Below, piece by piece: positions 40,344-47,595 of a stretch of 64,000 bases of DNA. The notes below the pieces were generated by a model. It had not been told where the DNA came from and did no database searches. It saw only the letters and a list, made by a program, of their open reading frames with translations. The DNA lies in NCBI RefSeq assembly GCF_900497695.1, contig NZ_UIDD01000003.1, forward strand, positions 124,001 to 188,000, read 5' to 3'. Positions within the stretch are counted from its first letter, which is position 1; each line of letters starts with the position of its first letter. The DNA comes from Pseudomonas wadenswilerensis (GTDB lineage: Bacteria > Pseudomonadota > Gammaproteobacteria > Pseudomonadales > Pseudomonadaceae). Both the position numbers and the translations under genes were made by a program.

Positions 40344-41996
40344 ATGAACCTGCACCAGTACGCTGAAACCCATGAGGTCACCAACCAGCCGCCATCCCTG
40401 GACGGCGCCAACCTGTACCGCATCGACCTGCCGTTGCAGGAGTGGTCGCGGCGCTACGGGGCGGGTTGGGCGCAGGAGCGCATCGATGCGTACGGTGCTC
40501 TGGCTGGCGGGCCGCTGATGGCCGCGGGCTTTCTGGCCAACCAGAACAAGCCGCAATTCAGCAGTCATGATCGTTATGGCCATCGCATCGACCTGGTGGA
40601 GTTTCATCCGGCCTATCACGAGCTGATGCGCACGGCCATCGAGCATGGCCTGCCGTCCTTGCCCTGGACCGACCCGCGGGAGGGCGCCCATGTCGCCCGC
40701 GCATCGATGACCTACCTGCACAGCCAGGCCGAAGCCGGCAGTGGCTGCCCGCTGACCATGACCTTTGCCGCGGTGCCGGCGCTCAAGCTGCAGCCGGAAC
40801 TGGCCGAGTACTGGCTGCCGAAAGTGCTGGCCACTGAATACGACCCGCGCAACGTTGGCGATCGCCACAAGGTCGGCGTGACTCTGGGCATGGCCATGAC
40901 CGAGAAGCAGGGCGGCACCGATGTACGCGCCAACACAACCCGTGCTTACCCGGTCGGTGCGCCCGGCCCGGGCCAGGCTTATGAGCTGGTCGGGCATAAA
41001 TGGTTCTGTTCGGCACCGATGTGCGACGCCTTCCTGACCCTGGCCCAGACCGACAAGGGCCTGAGCTGCTTCCTGCTGCCGCGCCACCGCCCGGATGACA
41101 GTCGCAACCAGTTCTATATCCAGCGCCTGAAGAACAAGCTCGGCAACTGCTCCAACGCGTCCAGCGAAGTCGAGTTCCGCGGCGCCCTGGCCTGGATGAT
41201 CGGCGAGGAAGGCCGGGGGGTGCCGACCATCATCGAAATGGTCGCCATGACCCGCTTCGATTGCATGGTTGGCTCCAGCGCCCTGATGCGCCAGGCCCTG
41301 ACCCAGGCCGCCCACCACTGCGCTCATCGCCAGGTCGGCGGACGCCTGTTGGCCGAGCAGCCATTGATGCAGAACGTGCTGGCCGACCTGGCCCTGGAAA
41401 GCGAGGCGGCGCTGGCCTTGAGCCTGCGCATGGGGCGGGCCCTCGACCAGCCGGATGATCCGCATCAGGCGCGTTTTGCCCGGCTGATCACCGCCGTGGG
41501 CAAGTACTGGATCTGCAAACGGGCGCCAGCGATGATCAACGAAGCGGCCGAGTGCATGGGCGGCGCCGGTTATGTCGAAGACAGCATCCTGCCGAGGCTG
41601 TACCGCGAAGCACCGGTCAACTCGACTTGGGAAGGCTCGGGCAACGTCCAGTGCCTGGATGTGCTGCGCGCACTGTCCAAGGAGCCGGGCGTTCTCGACA
41701 CGCTGTTCGCCGAGCTGGGTGATGGTCACGGCGATCCACGCTTGGCCGCGCATATTGGCAACCTCAAGGCGGCCTTTGCCGACACCGCCGACATCCAGTA
41801 CCGCGCCCGCCAGCTCAGCGAAGACATCGCCGTCGGCCTGCAGGCCAAGCTGCTGCTCGAAGCCGGTAACACGGCGGTCAGCGATGCCTTTATCGCCAGC
41901 CGCCTGAGTGGCAACGGCCGGGTATACGGCGTGCTGCCCCGTGGCGTCGACGTCGCGGCGCTGGTGCAGCGCTCGACCCCGAACTGGCCGCTCTAA
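40344..41996 (+). CDS. AidB-like acyl-CoA dehydrogenase family protein
   Basis: A 550-aa acyl-CoA dehydrogenase of the AidB type. The N-terminal NQPPSLDGANLYRIDLPL resembles the AidB-specific extension. TEKQGGTDVRANTT, the FAD region LVGHKWFCSAPMCDAFL, MVAMTRFDCMVGSSALMRQAL and the C-terminal STWEGSGNVQCLD are visible. E. coli AidB is an alkylation-induced flavoprotein that binds DNA, but relatives may be ordinary isovaleryl-CoA-type enzymes. The ATG at 40344 has AGGAGG 9 nt upstream. It follows ladS by 83 nt. Confidence 0.88.
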   Translation: MNLHQYAETHEVTNQPPSLDGANLYRIDLPLQEWSRRYGAGWAQERIDAYGALAGGPLMAAGFLANQNKPQFSSHDRYGHRIDLVEFHPAYHELMRTAIEHGLPSLPWTDPREGAHVARASMTYLHSQAEAGSGCPLTMTFAAVPALKLQPELAEYWLPKVLATEYDPRNVGDRHKVGVTLGMAMTEKQGGTDVRANTTRAYPVGAPGPGQAYELVGHKWFCSAPMCDAFLTLAQTDKGLSCFLLPRHRPDDSRNQFYIQRLKNKLGNCSNASSEVEFRGALAWMIGEEGRGVPTIIEMVAMTRFDCMVGSSALMRQALTQAAHHCAHRQVGGRLLAEQPLMQNVLADLALESEAALALSLRMGRALDQPDDPHQARFARLITAVGKYWICKRAPAMINEAAECMGGAGYVEDSILPRLYREAPVNSTWEGSGNVQCLDVLRALSKEPGVLDTLFAELGDGHGDPRLAAHIGNLKAAFADTADIQYRARQLSEDIAVGLQAKLLLEAGNTAVSDAFIASRLSGNGRVYGVLPRGVDVAALVQRSTPNWPL

Positions 41997-42061
41997 CGTG
42001 CGTGCCTTTGCCGCCGGATATAGGCAAGATGGGCGCATGCATGTCAGACAGGAAGTACATT

Positions 42062-43534
42062 GTGAGCCGTACTGATGAAGCCTTCGTTGTCGTAGAAACC
42101 GCCGAGCAGGCCGTCGATCGCCTCGCGGCCCTGCACGAACAAGCCACCGCGGCCCTGAGCCAGGCGCTCAAGCGCTACCTCAAGGACCGCACCGAGCCGG
42201 ATGCCGAGGAGCGGGCGCTGTTCCGCTACCCCGAACTGCGTCTGACCTACCAGTACCATGGTGAAGTTCCGGCGATCACCCGCGCCTACGCCAAGGTCCA
42301 GCTGCCTGGCACCTACAGCGTGACCGTGACCCAGCCGGCGGCGTTCCGTGGCTACCTCCTCGAGCAGCTCAAGCCACTGATGCGCGACTTCACCGTCACG
42401 GTCGAAGTGGGCGTCAGCCAGCAGAACATTCCTTACCCCTATGTGGTCGAGCAGGGCGACGAGCTGGCCGGCACCGGCATCACTGCCGCCGCGCTGGCGC
42501 GGGTGTTCCCCAGTACCGATCTTTCCGCCGCCACCGACGGCATCGCCGACGGCCTGTATGACTGGGCCAACGTCGATCCGCTGCCGCTGGCGCTGTTCGA
42601 CGCCGCGCGGGTGGATTTCTCCCTGCGCCGCCTGGTGCATTACACCGGTAGCGACTGGCGACAAGTGCAGCCGTGGATCCTGCTGACCAACTACCACCGC
42701 TATGTCGACCAGTTCATCAGCCACGGCCTTGAGCGCCTGCGTGATGACCCGCGTTTTGTGCGCATGGTCCTGCCCGGCAATGTGATCATCGAAAAGGCCA
42801 TGGACAACGGCGAAGCCCAGGCCCTGGTCGCCGGGGTGGTCTGGCACCGCTACCAGATGCCCGCCTATCACCTGATCGCTGCCGATGGCGACGGCATTAC
42901 CCTGGTCAATATCGGTGTCGGCCCGTCCAACGCCAAGAACATCACCGACCACCTGGCGGTGCTGCGTCCGCACTGCTGGCTGATGATCGGCCACTGCGGT
43001 GGCCTGCGCCAATCGCAGACCATCGGCGACTATGTGCTGGCCCACGCTTATATGCGCCGCGACGGGATTCTCGACCGGGTGGTGCCGCCGAACATTCCGA
43101 TTCCGGCCCTGGCCGAGGTGCAACTGGCGTTGCAGGAAGCGGCGGCGCAGGTCACGGGCGAGCGCGGCGACGAACTGAAAAAGCGCCTGCGCACCGGTAC
43201 CGTGCTGACCTACGACGACCGCAATTGGGAACTGCGCTGGGCGCAGGAACGGCCGCTGATCAACCTGTCGCGGGCAGTGGCGGTGGACATGGAAAGCGGC
43301 ACCATCGCCGCCCAGGGCTATCGCCTGCGGGTCCCGTACGGCACCTTGCTGTGCGTCTCCGACAAGCCGCTGCACAGCGAGATCAAATTGCCGGGGGCGG
43401 CCAATGCTTTCTACAACCGGGCAGTCAGCCAGCACCTGAAGATCGGCATCGCCGCCCTCGACCTGCTGCGTACCGAGCTCAACTCGCTGCACTCGCGTAA
43501 ACTGCGCAGTTTTGACGAGCCGCCGTTCCGCTGA
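42062..43534 (+). CDS. amn: AMP nucleosidase
   Basis: Amn (490 aa) hydrolyses AMP to adenine and ribose-5-phosphate in purine salvage. The N-terminal Amn-specific domain (LKRYLKDRTEPDAEERALFRYPELRL region) precedes the nucleoside-phosphorylase fold with GVGPSNAKNITDHLAVLRP, MIGHCGGLRQSQ, YVLAHAYMRRDG and VDMESGTIAAQG. The start is uncertain: GTG 42062 has AGGAAG 6 nt upstream and is preferred; ATG 42041 would add seven residues without a good ribosome-binding site. Confidence 0.93.
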   Translation: MSRTDEAFVVVETAEQAVDRLAALHEQATAALSQALKRYLKDRTEPDAEERALFRYPELRLTYQYHGEVPAITRAYAKVQLPGTYSVTVTQPAAFRGYLLEQLKPLMRDFTVTVEVGVSQQNIPYPYVVEQGDELAGTGITAAALARVFPSTDLSAATDGIADGLYDWANVDPLPLALFDAARVDFSLRRLVHYTGSDWRQVQPWILLTNYHRYVDQFISHGLERLRDDPRFVRMVLPGNVIIEKAMDNGEAQALVAGVVWHRYQMPAYHLIAADGDGITLVNIGVGPSNAKNITDHLAVLRPHCWLMIGHCGGLRQSQTIGDYVLAHAYMRRDGILDRVVPPNIPIPALAEVQLALQEAAAQVTGERGDELKKRLRTGTVLTYDDRNWELRWAQERPLINLSRAVAVDMESGTIAAQGYRLRVPYGTLLCVSDKPLHSEIKLPGAANAFYNRAVSQHLKIGIAALDLLRTELNSLHSRKLRSFDEPPFR

Positions 43535-43540
43535 GGCCCC

Positions 43541-44170
43541 ATGCCGTTACCCCCACGCACCAAGCCGCGGCGTCCCGCGGCCAAACCCGCCGGCCCGCGT
43601 CGCCTGCCCAAGGCGCCGCCGGCCGAGCCGCGGTTGATCCTGTTCAACAAACCCTTTGACGTGCTGACCCAGTTCAGCGACGGCGAAGGGCGCGCGACCC
43701 TCAAGGACTTCATCGCCATCCCCGGCATTTACCCGGCCGGGCGCCTGGACCGTGACAGTGAAGGCTTGCTGCTGCTGACCAACGACGGCCAGTTGCAGGC
43801 ACGCATTGCCGACCCCAGGCACAAGCTGGCGAAAACCTATTGGGTACAAGTGGAGGGTGAGCCGAGCGAGGAGCAGTTGCAGCGCTTGCGCGATGGCGTC
43901 GAACTCAACGACGGCCCGACCTTGCCGGCCCAGGCCCGTCAGCTCGACGAGCCAGACCTTTGGCCACGCAACCCGCCGGTACGCTTTCGCAAGAGCGTGC
44001 CGACCCGTTGGCTGGAGCTGGTGATCAAGGAAGGGCGCAACCGTCAGGTGCGGCGCATGACCGCTGCCGTCGGCCTGCCGACCCTGCGCCTGGTGCGCGT
44101 GCGGATCGGCGACTGGAGCCTGGATGGCCTCGATCAGGGCCAGTGGCGGGAAGTGCCGGCCAGGCTTTAA
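43541..44170 (+). CDS. rluE: 23S rRNA pseudouridine synthase RluE type
   Basis: A 209-aa RsuA/RluE-family pseudouridine synthase. The basic N-terminal 30 residues are followed by [16 protein letters not shown], the catalytic aspartate segment [17 protein letters not shown], and [27 protein letters not shown]. No S4 domain is present, as in RluE, which modifies U2457 of 23S rRNA. It begins 6 nt after amn. Its stop shares TTAA with the convergent DUF2788 gene. Confidence 0.92.
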   Translation: MPLPPRTKPRRPAAKPAGPRRLPKAPPAEPRLILFNKPFDVLTQFSDGEGRATLKDFIAIPGIYPAGRLDRDSEGLLLLTNDGQLQARIADPRHKLAKTYWVQVEGEPSEEQLQRLRDGVELNDGPTLPAQARQLDEPDLWPRNPPVRFRKSVPTRWLELVIKEGRNRQVRRMTAAVGLPTLRLVRVRIGDWSLDGLDQGQWREVPARL

Positions 44171-44370
44171 ACGCCTTCGATAAAGCCGATCACCACGCTT
44201 TTGATGATGAAGGCGAGGATGCCCAGGCCCAGCACGAAAAACAGGATGAAGGTGCCGAACTTGCCGGCCTTGGATTTTTTCGCCAGGTCCCAGACGATAA
44301 AGCCCATGAAACCAATCAGGATGGTGACCAGGATGGTCATCATCCACTCTTCGAACAACGCAGGATCCAT
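44167..44370 (-). CDS. DUF2788 small membrane protein
   Basis: A 67-aa inner-membrane protein with two hydrophobic helices ([18 protein letters not shown] and [19 protein letters not shown]) around a basic loop ([10 protein letters not shown]). It matches the DUF2788 family, known in Pseudomonas, with no assigned function. The stop codon overlaps that of rluE by 4 nt on the opposite strand. A GGAGAA site precedes its ATG. Confidence 0.85.
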   Translation of the reverse strand: MDPALFEEWMMTILVTILIGFMGFIVWDLAKKSKAGKFGTFILFFVLGLGILAFIIKSVVIGFIEGV

Positions 44371-44425
44371 CGATTTTCTCCGGCAGGTTGAGGCGCGCGA
44401 TTATACGCCCCCCTTGCCAGCCTGA

Positions 44426-44902
44426 CTAACGCAGGTGCGTGAGCGGCATTTCGGTGCTGGCCAGTACCTGGTTGAGAACGAAACTGGAACGCACGCTGGT
44501 AACGCCTTCAATGCGGGTCAGGTGGCCCAGCAGCAACTGCTGGTAATGGTCCATGTCGGGCACCACGACTTTCAACTGGTAGTCGGCATCCATCCCGGTA
44601 ACCAGGCTGCATTCGAGCACTTGCGGCAGGCTGCGGATCGCCGACTCGAAGGTCTCGAAGCGCTCGGGGGTGTGGCGGTCCATGCCGATCAATACGTAGG
44701 CAGTCAGGCTCAGGCCGAGCTTCTTGCGGTCGAGCAGGGCGACCTGACGGGCAATGTAACCGTCGTCTTCCAGTTGCTTGACCCGGCGCGAGCAAGGCGA
44801 GGGTGAAAGACCGATGCGTTCGGCCAGTTCCTGGTTGGAGATACGCGCATCGCGCTGCAATTCAGCAAGAATGCTCAGGTCATAGCGGTCAAGCTTGCTC
44901 AT
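44426..44902 (-). CDS. Lrp/AsnC-family transcriptional regulator
   Basis: A 158-aa Lrp-type regulator. An N-terminal helix-turn-helix (DLSILAELQRDARISNQELAERIGLSPSPCSRRV region, residues about 7-42) precedes a RAM ligand-binding domain with LVTGMDADYQLKVVVPDMDHYQQLL. It is not BkdR, because no bkd genes are nearby and the N-terminal sequence differs. Three TTG...CAA half-palindromes upstream (44931-44983) may be its operators. The 410-nt forward gap holds a candidate small RNA. Confidence 0.9.
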   Translation of the reverse strand: MSKLDRYDLSILAELQRDARISNQELAERIGLSPSPCSRRVKQLEDDGYIARQVALLDRKKLGLSLTAYVLIGMDRHTPERFETFESAIRSLPQVLECSLVTGMDADYQLKVVVPDMDHYQQLLLGHLTRIEGVTSVRSSFVLNQVLASTEMPLTHLR

Positions 44903-44930
44903 GGGGTTGGCCTTTTCTGTTTCGATTGCG

Positions 44931-44983
44931 TTGAATTATCAATCTGTAGGCAAAAATTGCGCAAGTGATATTTAATTGAGCAA
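44931..44983. promoter_or_regulatory. possible Lrp-type operator array
   Basis: Three TTG-N-CAA palindromes follow one another upstream of the Lrp-family gene: TTGAATTATCAA (44931-44942), TTGCGCAA (44957-44964) and TTGAGCAA (44976-44983). Centres are 24 and 19 nt apart, close to two helical turns. Autoregulation is the usual pattern for this family. Confidence 0.4.
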
Positions 44984-45029
44984 TCTTCGCAATCCTCTGC
45001 CGCTGCCTTCGCCGTATTCTTATCACCAG

Positions 45030-45216
45030 AATCACTGCCCGGACATCAGTCCAGTGCGGCGGGCCGAATCAGGCCAGCTGCGGCCAGCAACCCCACCAGG
45101 TTGTGCTCGGCCCCCGGGCTACACACTGTCCACAAGACGGCGTGAGGTGAGCCGGTGTCACAAGCGCCGAGCACGGACAAAATTCTCAAAGGGAGACCCC
45201 AGGGTCTCCCTTTTTT
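45030..45216 (+). ncRNA. candidate structured small RNA ending in a terminator
   Basis: This non-coding stretch ends in a strong intrinsic terminator (45188-45216) that is not downstream of any forward gene. Inside it, GTGCTCGGC (45103-45111) is perfectly complementary to GCCGAGCAC (45166-45174), closing a 54-nt internal region. Further GC-rich complementary stretches precede it (GGCC and CAGCTG near 45060-45090). No promoter is clear, so the 5' end is a guess. It matches no small RNA that I can name. Confidence 0.5.
45188..45216 (+). terminator. strong intrinsic terminator
   Basis: AAAGGGAGACCC / GGGTCTCCCTTT arms around a short loop run into TTTTTT. It lies 97 nt before the DUF6515 gene and ends the candidate small RNA. 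Confidence 0.88.
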
Positions 45217-45312
45217 ATTGCCTGGCAAATTTCATCTGGCGGCCGATACCCCGTTGCAGACGGCCTGATAAAGTAATCCCAGGCCCCTTGTTACCGGTCC
45301 GAGAGGAAAAGC

Positions 45313-46062
45313 ATGAAGTCGCGCGTCTGGCGTATGGCAGGTGTTGGTTTGCTGTGCATGAGTGTCAATCTGCCGCTACTGGCCGAAGGGCAGGGAGCTT
45401 CACCTTTGCAGTCGCGGCCCGATGAAGTGCGTCAGACTCAGGAGCCGCGTACCGGTTACTACCAGGACATTCCGCGGCGTAACGACAATCGCTACTACCA
45501 GGCCGGTGGCGCCGGGCGTCCGGATGGCCACGGCAATGGCTGGGGGCCCGGCCCGCAGTATCGGCCGGGGCACACAATCGACCGCTTCCCCGATCGCTAC
45601 TGGAAAGTGCCCTATCGCGGGGATGACTACTTCTATTCCGGCGGCTACTGGTATCGCCCGCAAGGCCCGCGCTATGTGGTGGTGACGCCGCCCTATGGTG
45701 CACGGGTCAACTACCTGCCCGACTATGCCCGGCAAGTATGGAGTGGCGGCGCGCTGTTGTTCCTCGCGGCGGGTACTTACTACCAGTACCTCGAGGACAG
45801 CCGCGAGTACGTGGTGGTCAATCCACCGACGGCCAGTGCGCCGGTACAGAGTAGCCCCGGTTATGACGTGATCGCCTATCCGGCCCAGGGCCAGAGCCCT
45901 CAGCAGCTTGATCGTGATCGTTACGAATGCCATCGCTGGGCGGTGCAGCAGACCGGGTTTGACCCGGCGGCGGCCAGCTATGCGCCAGCGGCGCAAGTGG
46001 CCGATGACTATCGGCGGGCGCAGGGTGCTTGTTTGAGCGGGCGGGGGTATAGCGTCAACTGA
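45313..46062 (+). CDS. DUF6515-type exported protein
   Basis: A 249-aa exported protein with a signal peptide (residues about 1-25). It is rich in Tyr, Gly, Pro and Arg. The central part, DDYFYSGGYWYRPQGPRYVVVTPPYGARVNYLPD, marks (in shorter pieces) the DUF6515 family: YSGGYWYRP, VVVTPPYGARV and LFLAAGTYYQYL. The C-terminal 60 residues hold a YECHRWAVQQTGFDPA segment found in several Pseudomonas surface proteins. GAGAGGAAAAGC precedes the ATG. Function unknown; envelope location is inferred. Confidence 0.82.
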   Translation: MKSRVWRMAGVGLLCMSVNLPLLAEGQGASPLQSRPDEVRQTQEPRTGYYQDIPRRNDNRYYQAGGAGRPDGHGNGWGPGPQYRPGHTIDRFPDRYWKVPYRGDDYFYSGGYWYRPQGPRYVVVTPPYGARVNYLPDYARQVWSGGALLFLAAGTYYQYLEDSREYVVVNPPTASAPVQSSPGYDVIAYPAQGQSPQQLDRDRYECHRWAVQQTGFDPAAASYAPAAQVADDYRRAQGACLSGRGYSVN

Positions 46063-46066
46063 ACCG

Positions 46067-46155
46067 GGGGCTGCTGCGCAGCCCATCGCTGGCAAGGCCA
46101 GTTCCCACAGTTTAACGGTGTATGCAGTTCCATTGTGGGAGCCGGCCTTGCCAAT
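46067..46155. repeat. REP pair with leading short hairpin (REP-4)
   Basis: GGGGCTGCTGCGCAGCCC opens the element, followed by inverted REP arms ATCGCTGGCAAGGCCAG-TTCCCACAG and TTGTGGGAGCCGGCCTTGCCA. It separates two convergent genes. Here the small hairpin is on the left, the mirror image of REP-1 and REP-2. Confidence 0.85.
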
Positions 46156-46159
46156 GGCC

Positions 46160-47032
46160 TCACATCACCGGATCCGCATGCACCAGCACTTCAGCCTTCG
46201 GATACTTGCTGTTGATCGCCGCCGCAGCCTGGTCACACAAGGCATGGGCCTGGGTCAGCGGCAAGTCCCCGGGCAGTTCCAGGTGCAACTGCACAAACCA
46301 GTGACTGCCCGACACACGCGTGCGCAAGTCATGGGCGCCGCGTACCCCCGGCACACTGCAGGCCAGCGCCAGCATTTGCTCGCTGATGTCGCTGGGCAGC
46401 TCTTGATCCATCAGGATCGAGCTGCTCTCCCGGGCAATCTGCAAGGCACTCCAGAAGATGTACAGGGCGATGCCCAGACCGAAAATCGCATCGAGCTGCG
46501 GCCAGCCGAAGCGCGCCAGCACCAGCGCCACCAGGATGCTGCCGTTGAGCAGCAGGTCGGAGCGGTAATGCAGAGAGTCGGCGCGCACCGCGGTCGAGCC
46601 GGTGATGCGGATCACCTTGCCCTGGAGCATCAACAAGGCAACGGTCAGCACCAGCGATAACAGCATCACCGCGATACCGATGCCGGTATCACCCAAAGGT
46701 TGCGGGTTCTGCAGCCGTTCCACCGCCTGTACACCGATCAGCACCGCACTGACCGCAATGAACAGCGCCTGGGCCTTGCCGGCCATGGCTTCGGCCTTGC
46801 CGTGGCCGTAGCGGTGGTCGTCATCGGCCGGGCGCAGGGCGTAGTGCACGGCCAGCAGATTGAGAAAGGAGGCCACGCCATCCAGCGCCGAATCGGTCAG
46901 CCCGGCCAGCAGGCTGACCGAACCGCTGAGCCACCAGGCCACCGCCTTGGTCAGGATCAGGATACTGGCCACCGCCAGCGAGGCGCGGGTGGCCAGGCGC
47001 AGCAGGCGTTGGTGTTCAGCCGAGGGAGTCAT
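46160..47032 (-). CDS. cation diffusion facilitator (CDF) metal exporter
   Basis: A 290-aa CDF-family exporter for Zn, Fe, Cd or Co. Six transmembrane helices carry the metal-site motifs DSALD in helix 2 and HYRSD in helix 5, and a histidine/aspartate-rich loop DDDHRYGHGKAEAMAG follows helix 2. The C-terminal cytoplasmic domain contains GVRGAHDLRTRVSGSHWFVQLHLEL (seen in shorter pieces), and ends near HADP. The metal cannot be fixed from the motif alone. Confidence 0.93.
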   Translation of the reverse strand: MTPSAEHQRLLRLATRASLAVASILILTKAVAWWLSGSVSLLAGLTDSALDGVASFLNLLAVHYALRPADDDHRYGHGKAEAMAGKAQALFIAVSAVLIGVQAVERLQNPQPLGDTGIGIAVMLLSLVLTVALLMLQGKVIRITGSTAVRADSLHYRSDLLLNGSILVALVLARFGWPQLDAIFGLGIALYIFWSALQIARESSSILMDQELPSDISEQMLALACSVPGVRGAHDLRTRVSGSHWFVQLHLELPGDLPLTQAHALCDQAAAAINSKYPKAEVLVHADPVM

Positions 47033-47057
47033 GCCGAAGGTGGCTTCCTGTCAAAGA

Positions 47058-47477
47058 TCAAGCAGCGGGCTTGAGGCCGTACATGGCCAGTTGCTCGACA
47101 CTGCCCTTGTGCTGGATCAGGCGTGGGTCGTTGAGCGGCAGGCGCTGGCCCAGTTCGCTCTCGAGAATAGCCTGCAGCTTGCTGTTGTCGACCTTGCCGT
47201 CGGCGCTGATGGCTTCATTGAGCTTCTCGGGCGCGACCTGGGCAGTGGTGCCGCCTGGCAGGTAGATAGCGCCGGTGGCGAAGTCGATACCGAAGGCGAT
47301 CAAGCCCGGGATCACGTAGAAAAGGATGCCGATTGCGTCGAGGGCGGCGACCACCGGGTCGATCTTGCCCTCGATCTGGCCGCGTCGGTCGGGGAAGAAC
47401 AGGGTGCCGCAGGCGGTCAGTTGGGTCAGCAGGGTGGCGATCACGACGCCGCCAATGACACGGGAGGGAATACGCAT
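47058..47477 (-). CDS. predicted lipoprotein of unknown function
   Basis: A 139-aa predicted lipoprotein (lipobox LTAC, Cys23) followed by GTLFFPDRRGQIEGKIDPVVAALD and a hydrophobic LFYVIPGLIAFGIDFATGAIYLP segment. The C-terminal half is helical with LNEAISADGK and LESELGQRLPL. Close relatives in Pseudomonas are sometimes misnamed polyribonucleotide nucleotidyltransferase; nothing here supports that. It is reverse-oriented, divergent from hrpB. Function unknown. Confidence 0.82.
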   Translation of the reverse strand: MRIPSRVIGGVVIATLLTQLTACGTLFFPDRRGQIEGKIDPVVAALDAIGILFYVIPGLIAFGIDFATGAIYLPGGTTAQVAPEKLNEAISADGKVDNSKLQAILESELGQRLPLNDPRLIQHKGSVEQLAMYGLKPAA

Positions 47478-47595
47478 GGAAATCTCCGGAATGAAGGCGA
47501 CAACGATACAGGCAAAGAGCCGGTATCTACAGCTAAGACCATGATAAGGCAGGCTCGGTTCGCCGTTATACTCGGCGGATTGTTTGAGGGCCACC

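Noticed and set aside
44426..44902. Assignment of the Lrp-family gene as bkdR
   Set aside because: No branched-chain keto-acid dehydrogenase genes are adjacent, and the N-terminal sequence differs from the BkdR that I recall.
45046..45228. 60-codon minus-strand frame in the candidate small-RNA region
   Set aside because: It starts beyond the terminator, crosses its hairpin, has no ribosome-binding site and shows no recognisable pattern.
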